From positions 23,387,248 to 23,451,247 of the forward strand of contig CAIIXF020000003.1 of NCBI GenBank assembly GCA_903813345.2: a stretch of 64,000 nt of DNA, given 5' to 3'. How positions within the stretch are numbered: position 1 is the first letter of the stretch; every line of letters starts with the position of its first letter. Below, one piece after another: positions 33,262 to 44,583 of the stretch. The notes under the pieces were generated by a model. It saw only the letters and a program-made list of their open reading frames with translations. It had not been told where the DNA came from and made no database searches. This stretch comes from Owenia fusiformis (lineage: Eukaryota > Annelida > Polychaeta > Sabellida > Oweniidae). The position numbers were made by a program, and so were the translations under genes.

Positions 33262-33405
33262 TTCTGTCACCACCAGGAGTCGTGACATATTGTTAAAGCC
33301 CTCCTTTTTGTAGGTGGTGGTTGGTGTCCAGTGATTGGCTTTCAGTGGTTTGTGTTTGGCATCTGTTATAAATGGCAGGTAGTGGTATTTTGTCATGTTA
33401 ATGTC
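33262..33405 (+). repeat. Dispersed ATGTCACCACC-family repeat
   Basis: TCTGTCACCACCAGGAGTCG, GACATATTGTTAAAGCCCTC, GGTGGTTGGTGTCCAGTGAT, then GCATCTGTTATAAATGGCAG and GTGGTATTTTGTCATGTTAA. Confidence 0.75.
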
Positions 33406-33631
33406 TCGTTCTTTTGTTAGAGACTCAAAAAGTAGAGTTCTTTTCTGGAAAGCATACTGCTATGTGCAAACAGAAAGAAACGATGAGTATCAGAGTAAGG
33501 TTAAACCTAGATGACGTAAATTCCCGCCGTCAGCATTTTCGCGAAGATGTTGTGGATGTTTTATTCTCAGGTTAACATGTTTCGGGAGAGTATCGAGGAA
33601 TGACCATGCTGCTATTGTATGAAACTGTTTC

Positions 33632-33651
33632 GGGGGGGGGGGGGGGGGGGG
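33632..33651 (+). repeat. Uninterrupted G20 homopolymer
   Basis: Twenty consecutive G residues between C33631 and T33652. May form a G-quadruplex; also a site where the assembled length may be wrong. A 100-codon open frame at 33600-33902 runs through it and is not credible as a gene. Confidence 0.9.
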
Positions 33652-34026
33652 TGAAAGGCGGAATAGCACCCTACATGATCGGGTATGCAATTAAAATGGA
33701 AGAATCATCATTTGGGAATGTAAATAAAAAAACACAGAAAGAAGAAACAGTTGCAAATAAGACAAGACGGCAATATATGAAATTAATACTAATTGCACCA
33801 ACTGGTTTAAATAACTCCATGTCTACTTGGTATCAGCAGGTGGATGAAATCCAGGTGAATGATAATAATAAAGATATAAACTCATCTTCAACTCATATAT
33901 GAAGAAATATGTACCAAATAAAATATCAGTGATGTATAATGAAATTATTTAAAATAAACTCGGATAAGCTTACTTTATATTCAAGTGTGGAAATGGGAGA
34001 TTCATATTGCCTTTGTACATTTTGTG

Positions 34027-34800
34027 CATAGGCTTAGGGTTAAGTAATAGTAAGCTGTATACAGAAGAGACAGGTAAACAATTAGGATTGAAAAAATTTT
34101 CAAAAACTTGCCGTCTTGGTACGAGTTCTCCTTACTGGTATCGAGTCGTACCACCAAATCTCCCAAGAATCTTCTCCAAAGTGTTTTCGAAACGTAGATT
34201 GTTGAATATTTCAAATCTATATCCTAACTCTTCGATAAGACAGCATAAAAAAACACCAACTGTACGAACCTGCAATTGCCCGGCAAGTTGAAACTTCCGG
34301 ACACATGGAAAGATTGAAATTTCACCATTTAAATTGGGTTTAAAAAGATATTATATGAATCAGATGTTTTGATAAATAATTATTAAGTAAACCTTTTATA
34401 GTTTTGTACACTTTAATTGATTGTTATTTCTAGAAAATGAATTACATTTTAGAGAACCAGATAGGTGTCACTGGCGGCGGTTAGCAGGAACCAATCAAAT
34501 TCCTTGTTTCAAACTTCCATTCATGATTCAACACGGAAATCCGGGTAACTTGCCAGGCAATTGTAGGTTTTCAGAATATCTCACCTCAAGACGGCTTTAT
34601 TCACTCTATATCACTTGAATGTGGTTGATTCATAGGTAAGAATTGAGAACTATCAATTTTGGATCAACTCTGCATTGTTTTTTGCAAATTATACACAAAT
34701 AATGTTAAAATCACCATGTTAACAAGTGGCCTAAATCCTAGTTGTTCACCTGTCTCTTCTGTATACAGCTTACTATTACTTAACCCTTAGCCTATGATTT
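34027..34800. mobile_element. Foldback element with nested inverted repeats
   Basis: Outer arms of about 65 bp: left TAGGCTTAGGGTTAAGTAAT then AGTAAGCTGTATACAGAAGA; right is the reverse complement with few changes. A second inverted pair inside: TGCAATTGCCCGGCAAGTTG at about 34272 and its counterpart near 34550-34565 (AACTTGCCAGGCAATTGTAG). No target duplication identified. Open frames inside are incidental. Confidence 0.78.
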
Positions 34801-35861
34801 TGTGTATTTTCAGTAAGATTTTCACTCATTTTTTTTGTTTTGTTATCATATTGCCCTTATAGAAAGTATAAAATACATTTTACTAGGTCATCATGCTAAA
34901 ATAGGAGAAGTGGTTCAGCAAGACTTAAAAAGCCAGTAATATATTAACATGGTAATATTGAGTTTATCCTCATGAACTTTCCTGGTATGATCTGTTTTGC
35001 TTCATATAATTTGAGTAGATAAACATAACTTTTTGTTTGCAGAATAGTTTTATGCCTTTAAAGGGTTCCGATAAGCATCCCGTATAAAAACAATATGGCG
35101 GCTCCAGGCGAATCAACTGGATCAGTCCATTTTTAAGAAATAAGGGGAGTTCTGTAAAATCCAGTTTATTGAAATTGTCTTTGAGATAAAGTAATCCGTT
35201 TATAATGATTTTGAAAACGTTATCCATGGAGTGATTGCGTTCAAACAGTACATGTACAACAACCAATATAAATCCTTGTATTAGAACTACTTTGTTTCAT
35301 TTGTAGGATATTTCATATGCCAAGCTGTGTGCTATTACGTTATGGGGAAATTTAGATGCCAATTTTTCCTTATTATACACAAATAGAAGATCCTGAAACT
35401 TCACCCATAAATTTGGAATTGATTTGTCAAAATAAAAATCACCCTTTTATAAATGTGTGACGATCTATAATATACTTATGCTATATAACAGTTAGAGGTG
35501 TTGACACAACGACATCGAACCTGTGAACCCTTGAGTATTATTCCGGGATCGGGCCTTTTATACTAAACGGTGAGCAACACCAGAAACGAGCGTTCGATTT
35601 GCTAAACGATATGCGTCACCCTTTAAGCTTTGGTTTATGGGGTAGTATAAATAAGCGTGGACTTTGAAAGTCAAATAACTCGTAAACAAGTAAAAATTCT
35701 GAACTGTCAGTATACATGTTCTTTCAGAATAGTTATATTTCTAAAGAACATAGTTAAGTGATATACTATTGTTATCCATAAGATAGGTACAAGGGTTCTA
35801 AAATATGGCCCCACTCTCTGTCGTACAGTTTTATGATATGTCATGTTTTAATATGGCCTAT
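34801..35861. other. No gene recognised
   Basis: A 98-codon minus-strand open frame (34970-35266) has no known motif. 35480-35660 is slightly richer in CG dinucleotides, but I recognise nothing there. Confidence 0.4.
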
Positions 35862-36349
35862 AAAGGTCCCATATAAAGTTTAAACCACTTTAGCTTGCAT
35901 TACTTTCTTTCCTAGTGATATCAAATTGTGGTATGTGAAACTTTTCAATTCAATTTCTAAAAGTTGATTTTGAAGAACTTTTGATCAAAAAACTGCATAT
36001 TTCAAAAAATAGTCTTAATTGTGATGCACAAACATTGTATGTAATAATTTACACCAACACATAACATACTCATACAACCTAATCTATTTTGTATTGAAAA
36101 ATCCGTTTAAATAAGCAGGAAGCAGTCATAACTGTTAAGAGCAGGAAAGTAGAGAGGCCAACAACAATATTTATTCAAGAAAAAAAGTTGACAATTTGGG
36201 AAAAAGTATTTTATTTCTAAAATGATAAGAAATTCAAATATTTGAAGATTATAAGATGAACAACTTTTTTCAGAAAAATGCCTCAGATAGTCATGAAAAG
36301 TAATATTTGAGTGATTGATCTATATTTTCAAACTTTGAACGGGGCCTTT
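35862..36349. mobile_element. MITE-like element with AAAGG(C/T)CCC ends, copy 2
   Basis: Left AAAGGTCCCATATAAAGTTT, right reverse-read AAAGGCCCCGTTCAAAGTTT. Shares TTAAACCACTTTAGCTTGC and GTATGTGAAACTTTTCAATT with 702-1463. 488 bp, non-coding. Confidence 0.7.
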
Positions 36350-36644
36350 AATAATACCCGACTTCCCTATTCAGAGTCAGGAATACTCTAGCCCCTTAAA
36401 ACATAATGCTTTATAATAATGTTCAAAAATGCATGTTCCCCAAGTATACTCCCAGCATCGATACATATTGAAATTAAGCTTCAGAGTACTTTTACTTAAG
36501 GAAGTCAACTTATGGAACAGTTCCATATATAGGCCAAGAAAAAACAGATGAAGAATTTAAGACAAGTAGGTTTACTAGCAGGTGTTGCTATATAAACAAA
36601 CTCACAAGGGCATCTAAACATGTTTTGGACTCCAATACTGTATA

Positions 36645-37156
36645 CCGTATTATTGCCTATTGGCGCACAGTGCGCTTGTGAAATTGAGGTGAAATACCAT
36701 GGAATTGGAGAGAAATCAATCCAATAAAGTCCCAATAAGCGCACATATAAGTTATCATTTTGATTGGGCGATAATATGTGAAAATCAGAATTCGAAGCCT
36801 GGTTTGAAATGAATATTATCTTACTTACTGTTTTTTCACGCCAATTCATGTCTTGTGTCATTTATTTACCATAATATAACGTTTTAAAGGACCAACTATT
36901 GGTATAATAAAGAAATATTGCAATATTTATCAGGTAAAAGTTTTGACTTTTATTTTATCGTCATAATAACTACCGCGCATAAAAGTTTGCGCAGACCGGA
37001 AGTTGGATTTCCTACCCGGAAATGAAATTTGGTGAGTTAAAAAATCGTTATTCTGTAAATTTTCCTACTCTTTTGCTCTGATCACAAATGTTTGTCATGT
37101 TTCCAAAGTCGCATGTGCGCTTATAGGGGAGTGTGCGCCAATAGGCGATAATACGG
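36645..37156. mobile_element. 512-bp TA-flanked element, ends CCGTATTAT
   Basis: Left CCGTATTATTGCCTATTGG then CGCACA; right in reverse CCGTATTATCGCCTATTGG then CGCACA, one mismatch in about 25. TA on both sides (36643-36644, 37157-37158). Mariner/Tc1-like duplication pattern; no transposase. A 118-codon minus-strand frame inside is a by-product. Confidence 0.88.
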
Positions 37157-37159
37157 TAT

Positions 37160-39034
37160 GTTTTTTCATTTTAGGCCTAATTATTGGCCTTCCTTTGGTT
37201 TTTGGCCCTTATTTTTAGAAAATTGTCCCGAATTCTAAAATAGTGAGTTTTCAAACATTTGAGTTTTGTTTGGCATTCTCTTACACTTTCATTTTGAAAC
37301 TTTAAGTTAAAATATCAATTTGCACACAGTTGAGTATTTTGAAAGGCACTGGTATTTTTTTAATCAACTCTGTTGAATATTGTGAGTGAGAGTTATGATA
37401 TTAGAATTGTGCACCCAACATTGATAACATACGTATGTTGCCTATAATAGGTCAAATGCTTCTGATGTTGCAGTTCCTTCAGTTCATGATTAAAAGGGAA
37501 TAGTTTTTGTTGAAATATATTTTTTAAGATGCTGGCAGATATTGTTTTGCTAGACCATCATTCCTATCTCAAAATATCAACAAAAATACCTGTAACATTC
37601 GTGTTGATGCTCAAGCAAAACCTGCAAGTGTGAAATATTTGTTGACATTGAATCTGCAATAAAAAGCAATATGTTCTTGATTGATTGAGGTGTTACAGTT
37701 AGTTTGCCTGATCAGGTCATGAATAACAAGTAATGTAATGAATGGTAAAAACTGTTTCATGAATAGGTATTTCTGTTATCTGATAGCACCTGCTAACACA
37801 TATGTTTTAGGTTTCAAAATGTCAACACTTGTTCTTGATAAATATTATGAATGTGCACAAGTCATCATTTTTTCATTTTTCATATTTAGCCAGGTTTGGG
37901 CCAATTGGGACATATATTGTAAAAATAAATAAATAAAGGTTTGGGCCAATTAGCATCTTCTACCAACAGTTTGTGGCCCGGAAATATTTTTGGTATGAAT
38001 TCAATTCAAGTTGAAATATTTCAGGTACTGATCACCATATTAGCATTATATGTTGACAGGGGAAACAACATCTGGACCTGTCCTCACCTCGATACTTGAG
38101 CAAATTTTAGTTTATTTGCTTAATACCAGGCCATCAGTTCACAGAAAAATGCTCTCATTTCATAGGTTTTTAACACTTTTTTAATAATATTTTTTTCATG
38201 ATATACTCATGCAACATCTAAAAAATATCTTGATTTGTAAAGTATCATCATCTCTAATTTAATTGGTCAAAATCAGCGTTTACTATGGTAACAAACAACA
38301 AATCCCAACGGATTCACTGATTTGACTATAATTATCACCTGTAAGAAGGGGCTAAGTTAAGGTCACTGCATTTCGTTTTCAACTAATCAGCGATAGCTTC
38401 TTGCAATTTTTCAATATTCTCCTTATTATAAGATATGTTATACTGAAGTTAGCTTATTATTATATTTTTTATATCTTTATATATGTTTGACAATTATGTG
38501 GTAAATTGACTTAGAAACTCTACAGATACCATGAGAAAATAAGTAATAGTTACAGACTTCCCTGTATATTTTTAAACTTCTAGGCATAGTATTCGAGTAG
38601 TGTGGTTTAGTGTAGTGTAGTGTAGTATAGTATAGTGTAGTTATTATATTTTATTTTGTAATGAGAAATATGTCAGGTCATCCCATCTAGAGTTAATAAA
38701 AGATTTATAATTATATATATATTTCGTAATTTGCTAACTGATTTCTGCTTAAGCACTACCTGAGTACCATGTAGTTTATCTTCTAATTATAATTTGAGAG
38801 GAAATCTATTTGCATGCTTTAAGCTCTAATCATTGAGATTCTTAGAAATACCTTCCTTATAAAGAAACACTTTGACAAGTATTGATGATCTATTTGCTAT
38901 CTAGGGAATATACTCCAGTATTTCAAACTCTCTCCAGTATCATAGTTGTTCTTCAATTTTCTCCCTATTTAAATGAATTGTCTAATATTTGGCATTTTCT
39001 GGATTATTAATATTTGTACACTTCAACTGCTTTC
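37160..39034. other. No gene; TAGTG microsatellite
   Basis: A TAGTG/TAGTA array at about 38606-38641 and a short duplication of GTTTGGGCCAATT with AAATAAATAAATAAAGG near 37895-37955. A partial X-box-like CTATGGTAACAAAC is at 38284. No coding signal. Confidence 0.5.
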
Positions 39035-39228
39035 TTTTCACTCTTTCAGTTTACAATAAATCTATGAACTCACCGAGCCAATCAGAGTTCGTCAGTCATT
39101 TCGCGGTAGGTTTGAAATGATTTACGACCTAGGCTGTCACGGGCACCAGTTGTGGGAGCGGGGCTGCTAAACTAGAATATAGTCTATATTATGCACAGGG
39201 TTGTTTATAACTAGACTGTGCGCATGGT
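39035..39228 (+). repeat. Promoter-like dispersed repeat, internally deleted copy
   Basis: CTTTTCACTCTTTCAGTTTA, GAACTCACCGAGCCAATCAG, CTAGGCTGTCACGGGCACCA, and TATAGTCTATATTATGCACA with GTTTATAACTAGACTGTGCG. Closest to the 15560 copy; the TATA/CRE part is missing. Confidence 0.75.
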
Positions 39229-39922
39229 ATACCGCATTCAGACCGATGGGAGCCAATGAATGAAGATGAATTAATTCACCTCATCAATTTTCACAAATTT
39301 ATAGATTCCCATCTGAGCCTCAGTATAATTACATGTACTGTAAACATGTTTTTATAGATATACTTTTAGCAAATAAACAAGGGTAGAATTAATTTCATGA
39401 ACACAAACTCCTAGACTATCCCAGATAGTATCATTTTTGATAGGGAATGAGTACTGTGGAAAGCCATTTGAGAATCTTTTTATGTGTATACGTATGTAAT
39501 GAAGCAATTGAAAAATTAAACTTTTTACCTTTCTCTGGCTTGTTAGTCTTTTTATTTGCTACTGTAATAATTGTAGTAATATCAAATCTGTCCATTTGGA
39601 AGTATCCTCATTAAGAAAGTAAAATAAAATTGTCACCATAAACTCTGTAAGCTTCAAACTAAAGCTCTATGAGTTGTCAATCAGAGAAAGAATAGACAGA
39701 GATGTAACTGAATTCTGGGTATTATGATATTCAAGTTCATGGATATCGACTATTGATCAATCACAAACTGTTAAAACCACTGTGCAGCCATGGAGGATCT
39801 TGAATTCATCAGAAAAACTAATAAACTGCACAGGATGTATTCAGAAATAATTGTGTTACGTTATAATAGTAGGAGCTATGAATTTATGAGAAATAGCGCA
39901 TTAAGAGAATGTATAATATATA

Positions 39923-40415
39923 CTGTAGATTGGGTTAATTTGGCGCCCGCTTTAATTTGGCGAATTTGGCGAAATTGAAAAATTCGCCAATATAAATCTT
40001 CGCCAAAATTTAGAATGAATCCCCGGGAATTCTCTAGGGTATTTCGTCCGGTGTATTTAGTTCACTTCCGAAAAATGTCTCTCGTCTCATAAATTGGCTC
40101 AGAACTGTTCAGTCACTCACCATTACTCAGGTAAAAACTAGAAAGGAAAAGTGCGGTATAGTAGCAGCATCGATCGAGGTGCAAAATGTAAAGGATGATC
40201 TCACAAAAATGTACAAACGTGGTGAATATCGCCAGTGGTCCTCAAAAGAAAAAATGAACATATATAGCCAAACATGCCCATTTACATGGTAATTCGCAAA
40301 CAGCGAGTAAGTTTAACATTTTCTTTTTGCATTTCCGCCAAATTAAATAGCCGCCAATATGCCAAAAATGGCAAAATCGCCAAATTAAGTAGCGCCAAAT
40401 TAACCCAATCTACAG
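39923..40415. mobile_element. 493-bp TA-flanked element with perfect inverted ends
   Basis: Left CTGTAGATTGGGTTAATTTG then GCGC; the right end is its exact reverse complement over 24 bp. TA at 39921-39922 and 40416-40417, so the palindromic agreement is 26 bp. Sub-terminal TTTGGCGAA/TTCGCCAA phrases also repeat. Perfect ends imply a recent insertion. Confidence 0.92.
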
Positions 40416-40650
40416 TAATAGTATACTATATAGTACTAAGAGTATTTGTCTTGCATATTTTTGGTGATTCCTCTCTGGAATATGAATGAACATTTTAAAT
40501 GCTCTGATTCATACTCCATTCATTTATTTATTTCATTTATCTAACATTTAAAATATAAAGAAAAAAACATACAGCAGGACACAGTTTAACCATTTAGGAT
40601 ATGATATGGGTTAAAAAAGAATAGTCATATGTAAAAAGGCCATAAGTTTA

Positions 40651-40845
40651 CTGTAACCAGTTTTAATTTGGCGCTTATTTTAATTTGGTAATTTGGCCTT
40701 TTTATCATCAAATGAATTGGGGTCATGAATCCAAAATAAAGGTGAGAGCTTTGCCTTATACATCACTTTAAATTAAATATTAAATACTTTGCCAAAGAAC
40801 CTAAAATTCACTAATTTAGAAAGGAAAAAATAACCCAGGTTGCAG
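40651..40845. mobile_element. 195-bp diverged relative of the preceding TA-flanked element
   Basis: Left CTGTAACCAGTTTTAATTTG then GCGC; right in reverse CTGCAACCTGGGTTATTTTT. TA at 40649-40650 and 40846-40847. The shared TTTTAATTTGGCGC places it in the same family as 39923-40415, but older and shortened. Confidence 0.72.
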
Positions 40846-41604
40846 TACCTAATTCAAACATGACATGCCCTATTTGAGTCTCTCATCCAATCAGATTGCA
40901 GCATAGCAATTCTTTAATTCTTAATAGATGAATTCTGTTCACTAAGCAATCTGAACCCAGGAATCTGTATTGTGAATGACATCAAGTAAGTTCTTACACG
41001 GACCTCTATCCTCATTCTTTGAACAATGTTTTCTTTATTTTTCTGTTTGACACGGAATAGATAAATAATTTATTCCGTACCTAAGTCACTCTTCAGTTCA
41101 TAACAAAGGATTAGTCCCCGAGGTGAGTCATAGTGTGATATATACATAAGCATTCATGGGGGATATGTATGGGTATATTCCATCGAGTGAAAGTAACTGG
41201 ATTTATAATGCTTGAGCTGGTAGCATCCTGCAGGTAATATCTAACAATCATTATACAGAGTCTATTTAGCCAAAAGTATAAGATAATTGATCTTGAACAA
41301 AAGAGTCTTTTGGGCTATTTATTTTTTGTGATGTCAAAGGGTGGTGTATCAATTTAAGGACAGGGGTCGACCATTGTACCCTCCCCACCTCCCCTACCTC
41401 CTCTAGAAATCCAGATTTTATCTCGTACATGTATTTAGTGTGTGGTATATTTTGTCATTCCATTTTGAAGTTTTTAGGTTACCCGACAGAATATATAATG
41501 TTAACATATATCCCCAAGAGGGAATATGATTCTAAGAATCGATATGTACAAGTTAACCTGCCCTGCATAATTAAGAGATTATCATCAGATTCACATCAGA
41601 ATTC

Positions 41605-41908
41605 CAAGGAGGATTGGCTCCAAGAATCAAAGTTGATATTTTCCAACAATGAAAACGCCAAAATGTCAGTAGTTTCTGAAATCATAACTGATTATAAATT
41701 CAAAATAAACAGTTCAAAATATTCGAACCAATATCTCGATCATTTCTTGCGAGTTTTGAATTTTTCGCCAGGAAATAAGACCAAAATTCACGATTCAAAT
41801 GTTGAAGTGAACAAAATGGCGGCTGTTGGAATTCGAATTTTGTAGCACGACATCCCCATATATGGTACAGAATATTGATGTTGCACTCTGGGAACCAATC
41901 CTCCTTGT
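41605..41908. repeat. Imperfect inverted repeat around CAAGGAGGATTGG
   Basis: Left CAAGGAGGATTGGCTCCAAG, right in reverse CAAGGAGGATTGGTTCCCAG, with weaker similarity for another 25 bp. A 138-codon plus-strand frame (41429-41845) overlaps it; no motif recognised. Possible old MITE. Confidence 0.45.
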
Positions 41909-42124
41909 TAGACTTCAATACAAAACCCATTCTGATACTCAGGCCAGAAGGCTGTGATCTCACAATGTACAAAAGCAAACTTTGCAAAATACGCCTCAGA
42001 ATTGTTTATTCATAATTCAATACAGATGAACAGTTATATAGCTTATTTTATTCTGCTTCATTCAAACTCCTTTGCAATGCCTTTAACTTCATTCAGTTCA
42101 TAAATCAAATTATTTCATAATTTT

Positions 42125-42450
42125 TTTCATACATCACCACCACACAGTGATCTCTCCAGCATTAAAGCAAGTGGGCGTAGCACCCACCTGAGATTTTAAA
42201 AAGAGGCTTGCACCCACCTGAAAATCCATTTGCACCCACTTGAAAATGAGAAAAATCATGAAAAATGGGCATATTTTGACCAATTTCGGTCTGAATTGTG
42301 AAAATGAGAATTTTGCACCCACTTGAGAAAAAATCCTGTGGAGAACACCGCCACAGTATAGACTGTGTTCTGCAGTAGGCGTTTGGTAGTCAGTGTTCAG
42401 CATATGTAACAAATGGGAGGTGGTGACATTTTGCATGTAATGCCTTGTTT
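42125..42450 (+). repeat. Dispersed ATGTCACCACC-family repeat, split by an insertion
   Basis: 5' part CATACATCACCACCACA ends at 42144; the 3' part resumes at 42351 with CCACAGTATAGACTGTGTTC, CAGTCAGTGTTCAGCATATG, AACAAATGGGAGGTGGTGAC and ATTTTGCATGTAATGCC. The interruption is the element at 42145-42350. Confidence 0.78.
42145..42350 (+). mobile_element. CAGTGATCTC...AACACCG element with exact 5-bp TSD
   Basis: Starts CAGTGATCTCTCCAGC, ends GGAGAACACCG. Direct repeat CCACA at 42140-42144 and 42351-42355. Nested in the dispersed repeat, so it is younger than its host copy. A 100-codon minus-strand frame across it is a repeat by-product. Confidence 0.92.
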
Positions 42451-43171
42451 AGTGGTTATCAGAGTAGAATTATGTTAGTATCAGTTGACAAGAGGGTATT
42501 ATAAGTATTCTAGCAGTGGTGAAAAAAGTGTAGAAGGGGAGAGTGGTTCTGAGCTTGGGTGGGTATGGGGGACAAGGCCAGAGGGACATTATAATCTATC
42601 ATTTACAACTGGACTGCACCTTTATCTGGAGACAAATATGTACATTTGAGATAATAGAAGGTCATGACACTCCTCCTAGTAAATAAGCCCTGGAAAGATC
42701 AGATTCTCAGAGGATTAATTCAAGTCACTTAAGGACACTTTTAAATCACTAACATCTCTTACTCAAAATATCACAAAAACACAAAACAATGCCGATTCAG
42801 AGTAATTAGCAAGGTACACATACACGTATGGATTTAGAGTCAAACTGACTCTTTCTGTACTATATTAAAACAATTAAAGAATTTAAGCTTTTTAAGCATT
42901 ATTTAAGATAATATCCAAGATGCACATTTTAAACATGGGTGTTATTGATGAGACACTGGTTAATTTGAAATGTTTGCCACTAAGATTTTTCATGTCACCA
43001 TGGTAACATATTGTTTAATTCAGTAACAATTGGATATCATCTGGTCACATTTATTAAATCTATTTTTTATGGCAATAGAATTTGTATTACATGTGGTATC
43101 TATATAAACAATGAGTCGAATCCAGTTGAAATAAATGGTTTGATTATATAAATAAGTTTTCCTACTGTGGA

Positions 43172-43305
43172 TTTTTATGTCACCATCAGAAGAAGTCACT
43201 TATCGTTATAGTCTCTAACTTTTTGTGGACAGTGTGGTGTTTGGCGCATGGCAGGCATCTGTTACAAATGGCAGGTGGTGACATTTTGCATATTGTTGAC
43301 TTTTT
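43172..43305 (+). repeat. Dispersed ATGTCACCACC-family repeat
   Basis: ATGTCACCATCAGAAGAAGT, GTTATAGTCTCTAACTTTTT, GTGTGGTGTTTGGCGCATGG, then GTTACAAATGGCAGGTGGTG and ACATTTTGCATATTG. Both inverted ends present. An X-box-like GTCACCATGGTAAC lies about 180 bp upstream near 42994. Confidence 0.78.
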
Positions 43306-43617
43306 GGTGTAATACTGTTCACTCTGTGCCTCGATATGATAATACTCATGATTAATCACATCTTTTATTTACTAGTATACAACAGGTACCAAACATTAAT
43401 TAAAACTAAGTCATATGTTGTAGCTCCATGTGGTATATGGTTATCTCTAGAGTTATGTCACTCAGCAGTCAACAACCTATACATAATCAAATCTATTATT
43501 ATATTGATTGAATAAGCAGGTGAGCATATCATGACTCGTCACATCAGCAATTATATGAAGCCTCGTTACATCACCTCTTTCTTAGTATCTTAGCATTTAT
43601 ATTATTAAAGAGTTTAT

Positions 43618-44285
43618 ATGTCACAACCAATACTTACCCCCCTATCACACCAAACTAGTTCTTACCCGTTCTTGCCAGTCTTACGAAAACGTCGTAAAAC
43701 ATGCTCAATCTGGTTGTGGTTGGGAAATATGTCTAAAATAATTAGCTACTTCGTTCACAAACAGTCTTCAATATGTCCATCTAATTCACAGTTCGTTCAG
43801 GTTGTGCAATGTTGTATAACGCGTCCCTTAGTCTAGAAGGTCATCATGACCTGATTGCAGAACGGTATGGTTGCCATCAAATTTTGAATCGATTCAAAAT
43901 TCTAAATCACATTCCCTGTCCGGGAAAGTCCATGAAGTTCGTAAACAAACCGTAGAACGTTGTAGCTACATTCATTCCGTTTGCACACAGTTTAAAACCA
44001 GTTTTGAAGAACGCAGTAGCAACTTGTTTGGTATGATAGCTATACTTTTGCTAACTCGTTCATAAGCAGTCTTAAATACGTTCTTAATCAGTTTAAACCC
44101 GTTTGCAATTAGTTCTACCTTGTTCTCAATACATCCTCAGACAGTGCAACTCATTGTTAAAACGTCTCTAGTAGGATTATAGAACGACGGTTCTGTTCGT
44201 AGTACGGCCAGCTTGTCGTTAGTACGTTGTCACTCGTTCTAATTGTAGAACGTATCGACCACGAGAACATTTTGAGCAGATTTTA
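43618..44285. other. Compositionally distinct block of unknown nature
   Basis: Richer in CG dinucleotides than its surroundings, with loosely repeated phrases such as CGTTCACAAACAGTCTTCAA and CGTTCATAAGCAGTCTTAAA, plus many GTTCG/CGTTC words. Open frames (72 and 64 codons) have no motif. May be an old internally repetitive transposon; no ends were identified. Confidence 0.4.
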
Positions 44286-44583
44286 GCTATTATAGAGGTG
44301 GATTGTTATATCCAATCTATAATCATACACTAAAAAAGCGCCCTAAACTAAGCGGTGATTATCTAGCTTATATGTCAACTCAATCTAAGCACATCACTTG
44401 GTGACAGACTGTTGACACTAATTTGTAAACTTTCTCAGAAGCACTAATGGTTTTTTGTTGTTAGCAAAGTTGGCATAGGCCTAGAGACTGTATCTTGGGT
44501 TGGGAACTTTTTTACACAAGTACAGAACGCCCTTTTGGAATTTTCAATTATCTCTGTTGAGATACAGCTCTACCTATATTAGC

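Noticed and set aside
33600-33902. 100-codon frame with a poly-Gly start
   Set aside because: The Gly run is the G20 homopolymer; any length change would shift the frame. No motif follows.
36505-36861. 118-codon minus-strand frame
   Set aside because: Runs across the left end of the CCGTATTAT element, so it cannot be an old conserved coding unit.
41429-41845. 138-codon plus-strand open frame
   Set aside because: No motif recognised; its second half overlaps an imperfect inverted repeat and the composition is like the surrounding DNA.
42134-42436. 100-codon minus-strand frame
   Set aside because: Spans a nested MITE and its host repeat; similar peptides appear wherever the repeats occur.
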